A stretch of 64,000 nucleotides of DNA from Paenibacillus allorhizosphaerae (GCF_910594985.1 NZ_CAJVCE010000004.1:1-64000), one strand, 5' to 3'; counted from the first letter of the stretch, positions 41,713 to 51,272 are shown. The notes: generated by a model from the letters alone, not told the origin. A program made the numbers and translations.

Positions 41713-42516
41713 CTATTCGCACGTAATTCGGCAACGCCGGTCGGCTTCGAATAAATATTCAAACACCCGCTCCCCCATACGCCCCAGCTTCATGCATTTG
41801 GCAAAGTTGTGCGTCGAGCCCGGAAGCGTCGCAAACCGGTATTCGTTCGCTATACCGCGCGCCTCGGCAGCCGTTCGCATTGCCCGGGCCCAACGCTCGC
41901 CCCGCTCGATGCGGTTCAGCCCCTGCTGCGCATCGATCTCCGGTTCCTGATTGAGCGAAGCGGTTCGCTCCGTATCCAGTTCCCCGACGACGATACAGGT
42001 CGGCACCTGCAAAAACCGTTCGGGCACCGGATGAACGCCGGGCAAATCGGGGAAAGCTCCGATCCCTTGCGGGTAAGCAAGCACCGGATCGGGAAAGGTG
42101 TACCATCCGGCTGCGCCGATGACGCAGCGCTTGATCCGCTCGGGCCAGGCCATGACGAACCGGTGAGCGAATTGCCCTCCGGCCGAATAGCCGAACAAGT
42201 AGATGGCGTCCGTATTCGCGCCGGTTAGACGTCCGGCATCGGCGACGATCCGCTCCAACGCGTAATCCGAACGCTGGCCTTGACCTTCCCGGCCGAGGCA
42301 GTTATAGTCCGGAAACCGGCTGCTGTCAAACAGCGGAACGACCATGACGACACCATACTGCTCAGCGAACGGGGCGAACAAGGCGGCATGCTCCTCCGCA
42401 TTGCGCGAAATGCCGTGAACCGACACGAACAGCTTGGCGCCGATCCCCCCACCGTCAGGGACATAAAGGTAGTAGGTTTGAGACGGATCATCCGCTAACG
42501 TTTTATGCTCGATCAT
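41713..42516 (-). CDS. PHB-depolymerase/feruloyl-esterase-like hydrolase
   Basis: A cytoplasmic alpha/beta hydrolase of about 267 residues, resembling the esterase_phb/LpqC group. It has a HGISRNAE oxyanion region, the nucleophile Ser in FGYSAGGQFAHRF, the acid in VVGELDTERT, and the His in GSTHNFAKC. The group includes polyhydroxyalkanoate depolymerases and aromatic-ester esterases. It has no signal peptide. The ATG chosen is the better of two in-frame starts, but no strong ribosome site is seen. It adjoins the aromatic-activation cluster, so action on aromatic esters is an interesting possibility. Confidence 0.8.
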   Translation of the reverse strand: MIEHKTLADDPSQTYYLYVPDGGGIGAKLFVSVHGISRNAEEHAALFAPFAEQYGVVMVVPLFDSSRFPDYNCLGREGQGQRSDYALERIVADAGRLTGANTDAIYLFGYSAGGQFAHRFVMAWPERIKRCVIGAAGWYTFPDPVLAYPQGIGAFPDLPGVHPVPERFLQVPTCIVVGELDTERTASLNQEPEIDAQQGLNRIERGERWARAMRTAAEARGIANEYRFATLPGSTHNFAKCMKLGRMGERVFEYLFEADRRCRITCE

Positions 42517-42551
42517 TCCAGTTGACAAGTGTGCTCAGTCCTTTGCTGCCG

Positions 42552-43892
42552 TTATTTTTGTTTATCCGTTTGAATCATTTTGTTAATGCTTTCTTCGGAA
42601 TCGCGCAACGCGGTGTTGGCGTCTTTGCCGCCGTTAAAATATTGCGTGAATTGATCCCGCAAAATCGTCGTCGCCTTGCCCAAATATTCCGACATCACGA
42701 CTCCCGGCGCATGCTTACTTTTGAAAATGCTGTCGACATGCTTTCCTTTCAGCGAAGGAATATCCGTACCGAACGCCTTGACGATTTCAGGACTTTTCAA
42801 GGAGGTCAACCGTGCCGTTTTTTGGGAAGAAATCAGCTGCACTTCGTCGGACGTCAATACTTTCATCACTTCAACGGCCGCGTCCTTGTTTTTGCTTGAC
42901 TTGGTTACAGCGACAACATGCGTATTCATCATGGCATACATATTCGGTCTTTCCGGGAAGCTCGGGTACTGGGCAATATCCCAATTCAGATCGTTTTTCT
43001 CCTTCTCCGCTTCCATCAGCCTTGGGATCATATTGACTGCGGGAAGCATCGCGATGATTCTGTTCTTCACGAATGCGTCGTCGTCATCGTTAAAAAACTT
43101 TTTCGGCGCATTTCCCTCGATGCCGTAAATGCTTTTACCAAGCTCAAACACCTTTTTCCATTGCTCGTTCTGAATGACGGCTTTGTTTGTTTTGGCGTCG
43201 ACGGCGCCAAGCGACAGCGGATAGTGCAGACTCGCCAAGTTTTGAATGCCCATGCCCCGGTACACGGTGCCCGTATCTTCCCGGCTCACTTTTTTGGCGA
43301 GCTCCACGGTCTGCTCCCAAGTCATGCCGTCTTTCGGGTACGGAACGCCGAATTTGTCAAAAATATCTTTGTTATAATACAGCGCATAATGCTGTAGCGC
43401 AAACGGAAGCGCATACAATTCGCCTTTATCGGATACCATCTTGATCGCTTCGATCGCAGCCGGCTCGAATCGGTTCAAATCGACTTTATGCTTCGTCAAT
43501 AACGGCGTCATGTCTTCCAGCAAATCCATCTCTTTCGTATACAACAGCCGGCCGTTCCAGGTAAGGAGCAAATCCGGCGGGCTTCCGGCGGCGATCAAAT
43601 CTTCGATATTGGTGCCTTTCCCCGGTTTGACCAGCTCCAGCGTAATGTTCGGCTGTACCTTCTTCACCGGATCCGCGAGCAGCGTCTTGAAGTCCTCGTC
43701 CGTAATCGAGATGATGATCGGAGCGACCTTCAGCGTGACGGGTTTGTCGATGACGACCGGTTGATCCGCTGCCGCCGCCGGTTTTCCGGCTTCGCTTTCC
43801 TTTTGACATCCGGTAAGCGCAATGCCCGCGATCGACAGCAGGGCTGCGAACCGGGTGGCGGTTGCCACAGTCTTTTTATGAAACGCTTTCAT
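42552..43892 (-). CDS. Extracellular solute-binding lipoprotein (sugar ABC type)
   Basis: A 446-residue lipoprotein: the signal sequence ends in LTGC (Cys29), then comes a two-lobed family 1 solute-binding fold (PDLLLTWNGRLL, YALPFALQHYALYYNKDIFDKFGVPYP, the WEQTVELAKK region). It should capture a sugar or oligosaccharide for an ABC importer. No permease gene is adjacent, only the RpiR regulator upstream, so it must use a permease encoded elsewhere. AAGGGGG precedes the ATG. Confidence 0.9.
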   Translation of the reverse strand: MKAFHKKTVATATRFAALLSIAGIALTGCQKESEAGKPAAAADQPVVIDKPVTLKVAPIIISITDEDFKTLLADPVKKVQPNITLELVKPGKGTNIEDLIAAGSPPDLLLTWNGRLLYTKEMDLLEDMTPLLTKHKVDLNRFEPAAIEAIKMVSDKGELYALPFALQHYALYYNKDIFDKFGVPYPKDGMTWEQTVELAKKVSREDTGTVYRGMGIQNLASLHYPLSLGAVDAKTNKAVIQNEQWKKVFELGKSIYGIEGNAPKKFFNDDDDAFVKNRIIAMLPAVNMIPRLMEAEKEKNDLNWDIAQYPSFPERPNMYAMMNTHVVAVTKSSKNKDAAVEVMKVLTSDEVQLISSQKTARLTSLKSPEIVKAFGTDIPSLKGKHVDSIFKSKHAPGVVMSEYLGKATTILRDQFTQYFNGGKDANTALRDSEESINKMIQTDKQK

Positions 43893-43915
43893 TTTATGTC
43901 CCCCTTATGTTTATT

Positions 43916-44758
43916 TTATTCGAACAAAATATCATAGCTGGAGTACAGCTCTTCCAGCTTTTGCAGACGAATTTTAATCCGATCGTGCTCCTTCATCCTG
44001 ACCCCGACCGCGAGCAGGTTCAACAAGCTGATCGCCGTAGCCGTCGAATTAAACCCGGCTTCATCGCGATTCGGACTCGTGATCAGCGTATAATCGGAAA
44101 TGCAGCCGACCGGCGACAGCTTGTTATCTGTCACCGCGATGATCCGGGCCCCTTGCTCCTTTGCCGTTCTGACGAATTTGTACGTTTCCTTGGCGTATCG
44201 CGGGAACGTCACGGCAACGACGACGGAGCGGTCGCTAACGCTGGCCAGCAGCTCGAACACATCGCCCTGCAGCGGGATCAATCGTACGTTATCGCGTAAA
44301 AAGCCGAGCGTCATCGCGAACCAATTCGCCGCCGAGTAGGCCGTTCTGTAGCCGACGACGAATACGGAATCCGCTTGAATAATACGCTCAACGGCTTGCT
44401 CTAGCTGATCGGTATCGAGCTGATTCAGCGTTTGCTTTAATATCCGGATATCGCGTTCGATTGCTTGCGCATATGGGCTCGCCTGCTCCGCCGACGGTTC
44501 TTCCTCGCGGGAGCCTGACATGCTGCCGCTGTCCAGAATGTGGCTGCGAATGCTGTTCTGCATTTCGGAGAAACTGCTGTACCCGAGTGCATAAGCGAGG
44601 CGAATGACCGTGGTTTCGCTTACATTAATTTCCCTGCCGATTTTGGCGATCGTATCGTAGCTGCATTTTTCCAAATGCTGCAAGATGTACTCCGCCACTT
44701 TTTTTTGCCCGGCGGACAAATGATCGAACTTTTGTTTGACTAATGTCTCAAACTGCAT
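43916..44758 (-). CDS. RpiR/MurR-family transcriptional regulator
   Basis: A 280-residue regulator. HTH_6 occupies residues 1-75 (LSAGQKKVAEYILQ, SETTVIRLAYALGYSSFSEM) and a SIS sugar-phosphate-binding domain about 120-250 (VFVVGYRTAYSAANWF, AVTFPRYAKETYKFV). Such proteins sense phosphosugars. The start is the ATG ten bases after GAGGTG. The gene lies 23 bases before the solute-binding protein gene and should control it. Confidence 0.92.
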   Translation of the reverse strand: MQFETLVKQKFDHLSAGQKKVAEYILQHLEKCSYDTIAKIGREINVSETTVIRLAYALGYSSFSEMQNSIRSHILDSGSMSGSREEEPSAEQASPYAQAIERDIRILKQTLNQLDTDQLEQAVERIIQADSVFVVGYRTAYSAANWFAMTLGFLRDNVRLIPLQGDVFELLASVSDRSVVVAVTFPRYAKETYKFVRTAKEQGARIIAVTDNKLSPVGCISDYTLITSPNRDEAGFNSTATAISLLNLLAVGVRMKEHDRIKIRLQKLEELYSSYDILFE

Positions 44759-44959
44759 GCTGCATACGCACCTCATGGAAGAATTTTTTACTTCTTTTTA
44801 TTAATATTAAAGAATTATTTACTTCATACTATAACATACGTTGCCGCATTTTGAAAACGATTTTTGATTCACGCAGGAAAGCAGGCGCCGTAAGTAACGC
44901 ATTGGAAAGACAAATAAGGAGGAGTCGTTCGTTCCCCCTCCTTCGCGCGTTCGCGCGGT

Positions 44960-45049
44960 TCATTGCAGCGCCAGCAGTTCCGTTAAACGCGAAATCACAT
45001 GATCCGGGCGACTCTGCTGAGGGAGCTGCTTCCATGATATGGGTTTCAT
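44960..45049 (-). pseudogene. Possible C-terminal scrap of a HAD hydrolase
   Basis: A 29-codon frame ending RPDHVISRLTELLALQ resembles the last helix of HAD-family phosphatases. No upstream part is present. A hairpin AAGGAGG/CCTCCTT (about 44919-44945) follows it on the minus strand. The match is short and weak. Confidence 0.25.
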
Positions 45050-45105
45050 GCTATAATTCAGACTAGTGCTCTAAGCTTTTCTCCGTTACCGCATCGTTAC
45101 CAAAG

Positions 45106-45769
45106 GAAGGAGATGACTACGATCCGGGAAAATCGAGATCGCGCTGCCGATTCAATTTATTGCGTGGGTTATCCTTGTTTGTTCTCTAACGATCGAGCCG
45201 ATGCATTGGTTTCTAATACCGAATGTAAATAACACTCCGGCGTTTATTACCGTTTCCATATGGCTGGCGCAATCCTTAATCGCTGCTTATGCCGTTGGTT
45301 ATTTTATCTTTTAAATACTGACCCGCTTCAACATAGCAAATATGAAAATGAGCTTCTCCCTGCACACTGTATTCTCCATTCTGCACCTTATGGTCATTAG
45401 TGCGCTCATCATCGCGGTCGCCGGATTCGAAGACTTATAAGTATAAAGGAGGGGCAAATTTGAGGGCAAAATTTATTTACGTGATCGGAGTTATGTTTAT
45501 TATTGCATCGGGTGTGGTGTATACAATAGAACGAGCAGCAGCCTCCATTGCTGGTCAAATTAAACTGGCAGGTTTCTATGCAGGGCATTTGAGTGGCGAA
45601 GTACCGTCACCTCAAATGCCAAGATTTTCGCGAAAACATATTTGTCCCCGTATTTCTTCTAGTTGGAATCGCAATAATTGCCTTTGCATCGTTTAAAGAG
45701 AGAATAATTGAAATTGGGCAAGAATGTGTATTATTGTCAGTGGCGATCATTGCATTCATTCATTGCTAG
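45106..45769 (+). pseudogene. Cluster of decayed small membrane-protein genes
   Basis: Three hydrophobic frames follow one another. From 45129 a startless frame reads KIEIALPIQFIAWVILVCSL, stops at 45312, and continues in the same frame (ILTRFNIANMKMS to AVAGFEDL) to 45440. From a TTG at 45460 (AAAGGAGG upstream) a protein begins MRAKFIYVIGVMFIIASGVV. After about 60 residues its continuation FVPVFLLVGIAIIAFASF lies in another frame. Each looks like a small integral membrane protein broken by stops or frameshifts. No family is recognised. The last part overlaps the end of the CDF gene. Confidence 0.55.
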
Positions 45770-46751
45770 ATTCCCGTGATGCGTCCCAATTTTTCACACC
45801 GTTATCTTCCAAAATCCCTAACGTCACGTCCGTGATGTCGGGGTCCTGCAGCAGCATGTCGCGGACTTTAAATTTAATATCGTCGGCATCGGCGAGCGCC
45901 AGTCCGGGCTTCAGCTCGATCAAGCCTTCCACATGGTAATAACGCCCTTCCTGCAGAATGCGCATCTGATAAATATCCGTAACATGCGGCTCGGAAAGAA
46001 TGGCTGTCGCGACCTTGTCCTCCACTTCTCGCGGCGCCGCGACCCCGATCAAACCGACCATATTGTCGTAACCGACCCGAAAAGCGACAAAGACCATAAG
46101 CAGCCCGATCGCGATCGTAAAGACGCCGTCCAATATGACGAAGCTCGTTAAAGCGATTATAACGACCGCAATGAGCGCCAGAAGAGCCCCCGTAGTCGCT
46201 ACCAAATCTTCGTAAAAAACGAGCCTTGTCGGGGGAGCCGCCCTCTTGACGTTGCGGAAGGAAGCCGAAAAAATCGCCGTTCCCTTCGCATCCGACCTTG
46301 TTTCATGATTAATTTCTTTCATCGCTTTCCACAGCACATAACCGTCGACGGCCACGGAGAGCAGCAGGACAATTAGGTTCAGCACAAACCCGGTGGATGA
46401 AACCGGATGCTGCACCAGGTGAAATCCTTCGCGAATCGTTTCATACGCCATGACCGTAACGACGATGACCGCGACCATGCAAAAAATATTAACTAACCGG
46501 CCGAATCCGGTCGGAAACCGGCGCGTCGGCTGCTTTTCCGCGAGTACGCTTCCTACGAATACGAAGGCTTGATTGACCGCATCGGCAATCGAGTGCATCG
46601 TAGATGCAAACATGGTTCCATTCCCCGTTAAGGCCGCTGCGATTCCTTTGACAACGGCGAGAAACGTATTGCCAAGTGCAGCCGTTGCCGATGACATGTT
46701 GCCTTTCTTGATTAAGCTCCAAAAAGAATCCGGGCTTGCTGCCTTGTTCAT
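45756..46751 (-). CDS. Cation diffusion facilitator (CDF) transporter
   Basis: A 331-residue metal exporter, antiporting divalent cations such as Zn or Mn for protons. Six hydrophobic helices are visible. The metal-binding HSIADAVNQ (HxxxD) is in helix 2 and the paired YEDLVATTGA in helix 5. The C-terminal cytoplasmic ferredoxin-like domain (HVTDIYQMRILQEGRYYHVEG) is present. GGAGG lies 13 bases before the ATG, a long spacing. It is monocistronic. Confidence 0.93.
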   Translation of the reverse strand: MNKAASPDSFWSLIKKGNMSSATAALGNTFLAVVKGIAAALTGNGTMFASTMHSIADAVNQAFVFVGSVLAEKQPTRRFPTGFGRLVNIFCMVAVIVVTVMAYETIREGFHLVQHPVSSTGFVLNLIVLLLSVAVDGYVLWKAMKEINHETRSDAKGTAIFSASFRNVKRAAPPTRLVFYEDLVATTGALLALIAVVIIALTSFVILDGVFTIAIGLLMVFVAFRVGYDNMVGLIGVAAPREVEDKVATAILSEPHVTDIYQMRILQEGRYYHVEGLIELKPGLALADADDIKFKVRDMLLQDPDITDVTLGILEDNGVKNWDASRESSNE

Positions 46752-46929
46752 GTTATAATGAATGCCTCCAGTTTTATATGGTTTCGTCAGTTCTGCCGTT
46801 GTGCATATCTCCCATCGTAAGCTCGATAGCTACACGCATAGTAACTATGATTTACTAAATTCCGTAAAATATGTTAACAGGGATGGGCGTGCTGCCTAAG
46901 AGAGTTGCACTTGGGAGCGCCGAATGAAA

Positions 46930-46968
46930 AACCGAAAGGATCTGCCGCAAAGCAGATCCTTTCTTGTC
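46930..46968. terminator. Strong terminator
   Basis: AAAGGATCTGC pairs perfectly with GCAGATCCTTT around a CGCAAA-type loop, with T-rich sequence on both strands. It follows the 53-residue gene on the minus strand (GGTTTTTC) and would also stop plus-strand reading. Confidence 0.88.
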
Positions 46969-46992
46969 TTGTGGCATCCTAAAACGTCCGCT

Positions 46993-47154
46993 TCAGCCTT
47001 GTTCCGGATTATCGTGCGGCAGCTCATATTCCGGCGGCAGCTCTTCGCTTCTTCTTTGGGGGAATTCCACCTTCACCGGAATGCCCAGTTCCGCGGACAA
47101 CGATTGCTCGAACGCCTCCAAACGCTGCTTCAGTTCCGGTTTTATCGTTTGCAT
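46993..47154 (-). CDS. Small 53-residue hypothetical protein
   Basis: A short gene encoding MQTIKPELKQRLEAFEQSLS followed by an acidic, Pro-rich tail (ELPPEYELPHDNPEQG). GAGG lies ten bases before the ATG and a strong terminator follows 25 bases after the stop. Both support expression. One amphipathic helix is predicted. Function is unknown. Confidence 0.6.
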   Translation of the reverse strand: MQTIKPELKQRLEAFEQSLSAELGIPVKVEFPQRRSEELPPEYELPHDNPEQG

Positions 47155-47254
47155 TGCCTGTCATCCTCTTTTCCTGTTGGGTACAAGAATTTATAAACCC
47201 ATCACCGTTATACAAATTTTCCACTTCAGATAGGTTTTCCCAATCAGGCGCAAG

Positions 47255-47881
47255 TTATGACCCCGTCTGCAAGAGCGATATTCCAAGATAAACAGCCGTT
47301 CCCCACATCAATAGCGCGGAAATTTTGTTAAGCGCGACGATCATGCGTCCCGATTGATCGACACGGTTGGTCAGGCGGCCTGCCGTAGCAAGTCCAGTAA
47401 ACCAGAGCCACGACACCACGATGGCCGCCGCCGCGAAAGCAGCCTTCTCCCCGCCTTCATAGCGCAAAGAACTGGTACCGATCACCCCAACCGTATCCAA
47501 AATCGCATGCGGATTCAATAAGGACACGGTGGCGGCAAACGCGACTTGCTGCTTCAGATGCAGCTTGTTGTGCTGATCCGCGGTCGCGGCCGGTTTGCTC
47601 CGCCAGGTGACCCAGCCCATGTAGATCAAAAACAAAACGCCGACACACAGCAGCCCCGTCTTGACCCCCTGAATATTCAACACAATCATCGATACGCCGA
47701 ACACGGCAGAGACGATCAATAGCGTATCGCAGAGGGAAGCGGTGATCACCGCGGGGAATACATTGCGAAACCGTTTGTGCATCGTCCCTTGATTAAATAT
47801 AAATACGTTCTGCACCCCGAGCGGCAAAATGAGTCCCAATGCGAGAATTATTCCGTGAATCATAGCTGCAAGCATAACCAT
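47255..47881 (-). CDS. LysE/ArgO-family amino acid exporter
   Basis: A 208-residue membrane protein with six hydrophobic helices of the LysE family, which export lysine, arginine or related amino acids. Typical are GLILPLGVQNVFIFNQG near the N terminus and LLNPHAILDTVGVIGT in the middle. ArgO-like members have this PHA(I/Y)LDT motif. AAAGGAG lies five bases before the ATG. The gene follows the large secreted protein gene after about 115 bases with a hairpin between. Confidence 0.92.
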   Translation of the reverse strand: MVMLAAMIHGIILALGLILPLGVQNVFIFNQGTMHKRFRNVFPAVITASLCDTLLIVSAVFGVSMIVLNIQGVKTGLLCVGVLFLIYMGWVTWRSKPAATADQHNKLHLKQQVAFAATVSLLNPHAILDTVGVIGTSSLRYEGGEKAAFAAAAIVVSWLWFTGLATAGRLTNRVDQSGRMIVALNKISALLMWGTAVYLGISLLQTGS

Positions 47882-47927
47882 GGTATCTCCTTTACCGCTT
47901 CAATTCGCAATCGTTTCCGTCCATATA

Positions 47928-47964
47928 GAAGAACCGCGTAGAAATATATTCTACACGGCTCTTC
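47928..47964 (-). terminator. Hairpin after the large secreted-protein gene
   Basis: GAAGAGCCGTGTAGAA-type arm pairs with TTCTACGCGGTTCTTC around TATAT, with two mismatches. It lies 32 bases past the stop of the 1003-residue protein. The tail CTATATGG is only weakly U-rich. Confidence 0.5.
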
Positions 47965-47995
47965 CCAACCTGTCATTTTGTTTTTCAATGGAAAA

Positions 47996-50900
47996 TCATT
48001 CTGTCTTATCGTTGGTCGGTTTGATATGCGCGTTGACCGTGGTTCCCTCAGATTCCTCCTGGAACCGGTTGACTGCAGTAACTATAAAATCGTAGTATTT
48101 GCCGTTATGAAGATCCTTCACAACATAAGACGTGTCTTGAACCGGCGCATCGTTCACTTTATTGCCGTCAACGTACACGTTGTAGCCGCTGAGATCCTGA
48201 TCCGTATTGGCTGTCCATGAAACGGTGGCTTGACTATGATCCGTCCGCACCTTCACATTAGCGGGTATCTTTGGAATTGCGCTCCGGTTCACGGTAACGG
48301 TGTACGTAGCCGTTGTGTTTCCGTTCTCGGCCGTCACGACGAACCGAATGACGTTTGCTCCTTCCGTCAGAGGAACTTGGATCGTATCTCCGCTGCCGAG
48401 GGCGGTGCCGTTCATTTGCACGGATGCCCTGCTATCCATAGGCTGAGCGGAGAAGCTCACGCTGTTCGTGCTGTTCGGCACATTCACCGTATAACCGGTG
48501 ACGGAAGAATCAAACCCGGCAAGCAAACCGCCGTTCAGTTGAATCCCGCTTAACGCCGCATTATCGCCTGCCAATACCTGCAAGCGGAACGAGGCGGTTT
48601 GGCTGCCGTTCTTCGCCTGAATAACGGCTTCTCCCGGATTAACTGCCGTAACGGTTCCTCCGGAAGAGATGGCCGCAACATTCGGATCGCTGCTGGTCCA
48701 GATAGTGTTCGCCGTGACGTCAACCGTCCCTCTCTCGCCTTGGAAAAGGACGGCTTTCGCCGATTGCTCTTCCTGACGTTTCATCGTTGGCATCAAGCCT
48801 TGAATGCCGATCGTGTTATATTTCGCCCAAGCATCGAGATCGACGATTTGCAGCCGGTCGAGCGGATAAGCGACAGTCGACTGGTATTTCAGCGCACCGG
48901 ATTCATACAAAATGTACGCCTTGCCTTGTTTCACAAAGTTGCCTTCCGCGGACGACGGCATATATAGCGAATCCGCCAAACTGACATCGTCCATAAACCA
49001 GACCGGTACGGATGCTCCTCCGATTGGAACCGTAGTATGCGGTGCGTCCTGGACGCTAAAACGGTATTTAATCAAGCTGCTGTATGAGGCCCCGTTCGTT
49101 TGACTGAGCAGCACCTGGTCTCCCAGAACGGTGACGCCTTGAACGCGATCCGTGACGGACAAAATATAATCCGGCACAACCGCCGTATCCGGAGAGACGA
49201 CTTTGCCGCCCGGAACCATGTCCGTCGACGGGTCCAGCTTGTAGCCGGCAATCCATGCGTTGTATTTCTTTTGATCTCTGCCGGTCATCTTATGCGTTGC
49301 GTCCGTATCGTAGCCCGGCGAAGTGCTGTAATATTCCCCGACCCAGAGCACGCCGTCGGAATACGAGCCGAAGGAAGCCCGCGTGTTCGTTTTGAACTTG
49401 CCGATAAAGGCCAAATTCGAGTTGTCCGCGGCTTGAATAACCGCATCGAGACTCAACTGATACATGTACGAGTTGTTAGCGATCCATACATACTTCTCGC
49501 TAACGGCGACGCCGCCGGCATGGCCGGTATAAGGCACGTTATCCTGCGTCATCAAATGGATCGTTTTGACAAGACCACCGGTTTGCGCATCGATGATCGT
49601 AAGCACGCTGGCCCGCTTGTCATCGCGGTAGCTGGAGGTAACGATCCAATTTTTATCCTTAATGTAATGCATCCCTTGCGGGACAAGTCCTTGCTTCAAG
49701 CCCGGCACGATCGCTCCTTGCTCGCTCACGTCAAAAAACTCGGCATACTGCGGGAAATTGCCGTTATGCTGTATGCCCGTATCTTCCTGCGTGATCGGCT
49801 GATGCGTTGGCATCGCCGTAACCGGCGCGGATTTGACCGACTCGTTGCCGGAAGAATCGACCGCCGTCACCTGAAACTGATAAGAAATGTTCCCGGTCAA
49901 TGGCCCGATCTTCGCCGAATAAGTCGATGAGGTCACGCTCGCAACCGGAGCGGTGGTGCGGTCACGGTATATCCGGTAACTGGCCACATCCGGCTCTTGA
50001 TTCGGCGCCCAGGCCAGCTGCACTTCGGCTACGCCGGCCGCAGCCGTCAGACCTTGCGGCTGTGCAGGAGCAATATGATCGATGACGTCCGGTTTCGGCT
50101 GAATCGTCACGCTATTGGAAGGAACGGACATATTGTTCGTATCGTTAATCGCGACGACCGAAAACGTATAGTTTGTAAAATTGGTTAAACCGCTGACTTT
50201 CAAGGCATTGTCTTCCGTGACGTAATCCGTGTAGTTCCCGTTCATCACAACGCGGTATTGAGTTACATCCGATTCTATACCCGGAACCCAGGTTAATCGG
50301 ACTTCGCGATCGCCGGCTGCAGCGGTCAAACCCGTCGGAGCCGCAGGAGCGAATGATTCCGGAGCTTGTCCTTCAACGATCTGGCCCGGCGTCGCCTGCT
50401 GCTTGACCGCGTTTTTGCGCATCGACGTCGTTCCGTCTGCCGGATATTGGTACACGATGCTGAGGTTTGCAGCCACGTCCCCGTTCGTTCCATTGAACGA
50501 TGCGCTTGCGATCGGTAAGCCGTCGGCCGTCGAGAGCGTTAAAGTTCGCGCTCCGGTGTTCGCCAGCCCTTGGCCGGATACGCTGCCGAACTGCTTGGCC
50601 GTTAGGTTGGAACTATAATTGGCATTGAACTGTTCCAAAGTCACGTTTAATCCGGGGGATCTGACCCAAATGACGATAGAACTGCGAGGCTCAACGACGA
50701 GCCCGCTTTCATTCCACGCCCATATGTCGACCGTCGATCCGTTAACGTATTTTAGCTTATAATTGTTAAGCGGTACGGCCATGCTGCTGTTGTTGTAGAT
50801 CTCGAAATATTCATAGCCGTCTACCGATTTCCCTTCCGATGTAAGCGCATTCGATGAATCCGGCACGACTTCGGTAATCATCAAGGGAGGTACGGGGAGC

Positions 50901-51007
50901 GGCTGTGCGGCAGAGGCGTTCTGATGACCGACAAGCAGACTGCTTGCCCCGAGAAGCAGGGAAACACTGAAATGAACGATGGCGCGGGTCTTGTTATTCT
51001 TCTTCAT
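47996..51007 (-). CDS. Large secreted modular protein (LTD, FN3, propeller, Big2, cadherin-like)
   Basis: A 1003-residue exported protein. Order of parts: signal peptide (1-34), lamin-tail domain (about 38-190, MITEVVPDSS and FEIYNNS), FN3 (218-305), FN3 (312-405), a propeller-like central region (about 415-745, including GGVAVSEKYVWIANN and YSDGVLWVGEYY), a Big_2 Ig domain (TIWTSSDPNVAAI), a cadherin-like beta sandwich (ALSGIQLNGGLLAGFDSSVTG) and a last FN3. No catalytic signature or wall anchor is visible, so it may bind a surface polymer. AAGGAGAG lies six bases before the ATG. A long structured leader precedes it. Confidence 0.88.
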   Translation of the reverse strand: MKKNNKTRAIVHFSVSLLLGASSLLVGHQNASAAQPLPVPPLMITEVVPDSSNALTSEGKSVDGYEYFEIYNNSSMAVPLNNYKLKYVNGSTVDIWAWNESGLVVEPRSSIVIWVRSPGLNVTLEQFNANYSSNLTAKQFGSVSGQGLANTGARTLTLSTADGLPIASASFNGTNGDVAANLSIVYQYPADGTTSMRKNAVKQQATPGQIVEGQAPESFAPAAPTGLTAAAGDREVRLTWVPGIESDVTQYRVVMNGNYTDYVTEDNALKVSGLTNFTNYTFSVVAINDTNNMSVPSNSVTIQPKPDVIDHIAPAQPQGLTAAAGVAEVQLAWAPNQEPDVASYRIYRDRTTAPVASVTSSTYSAKIGPLTGNISYQFQVTAVDSSGNESVKSAPVTAMPTHQPITQEDTGIQHNGNFPQYAEFFDVSEQGAIVPGLKQGLVPQGMHYIKDKNWIVTSSYRDDKRASVLTIIDAQTGGLVKTIHLMTQDNVPYTGHAGGVAVSEKYVWIANNSYMYQLSLDAVIQAADNSNLAFIGKFKTNTRASFGSYSDGVLWVGEYYSTSPGYDTDATHKMTGRDQKKYNAWIAGYKLDPSTDMVPGGKVVSPDTAVVPDYILSVTDRVQGVTVLGDQVLLSQTNGASYSSLIKYRFSVQDAPHTTVPIGGASVPVWFMDDVSLADSLYMPSSAEGNFVKQGKAYILYESGALKYQSTVAYPLDRLQIVDLDAWAKYNTIGIQGLMPTMKRQEEQSAKAVLFQGERGTVDVTANTIWTSSDPNVAAISSGGTVTAVNPGEAVIQAKNGSQTASFRLQVLAGDNAALSGIQLNGGLLAGFDSSVTGYTVNVPNSTNSVSFSAQPMDSRASVQMNGTALGSGDTIQVPLTEGANVIRFVVTAENGNTTATYTVTVNRSAIPKIPANVKVRTDHSQATVSWTANTDQDLSGYNVYVDGNKVNDAPVQDTSYVVKDLHNGKYYDFIVTAVNRFQEESEGTTVNAHIKPTNDKTE

Positions 51008-51054
51008 AAATCGCTCTCCTTATGTTAGTCTTTTGCGGCATCGTTGCCGGAACG

Positions 51055-51134
51055 ACAAAAAAGACGACGTCCCCTCCCGAAACATTCCCTACGCGCGTTA
51101 GGAAATTGTTGTACGTTAGGGTGTTCTCGTCGTC
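51055..51134 (-). promoter_or_regulatory. Leader terminator-like structure (candidate attenuator)
   Basis: In the leader of the large secreted protein, minus-strand AGACGACG pairs with CGTCGTCT about 60 bases later, directly followed by a run of T. Inside the loop, CCCTA and TAGGG can pair as well. A terminator between promoter and gene suggests attenuation by a riboswitch or RNA-binding protein. It matches no riboswitch class I know. Confidence 0.4.
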
Positions 51135-51216
51135 TCTACCCTGTATCGTTCAAACATCATGCTCGCAATCTTATCCCATCGTATCATGCGAATTGAATTC
51201 TGCATAGTCCTAGAAC

Positions 51217-51240
51217 GATTGAAAGCAATCGCTTTCAATT
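51217..51240. promoter_or_regulatory. Perfect palindrome between coaD-like gene and secreted protein
   Basis: TTGAAAGC-AATC-GCTTTCAA, extendable to nine-base arms, lies 33 bases after the CoaD-like stop. It may be a LacI/GalR-type operator for the secreted-protein gene or a weak terminator; a U tract is missing. Confidence 0.45.
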
Positions 51241-51272
51241 GCGTCTAAGGTCCCGATTGGCTATTGCGGCAT

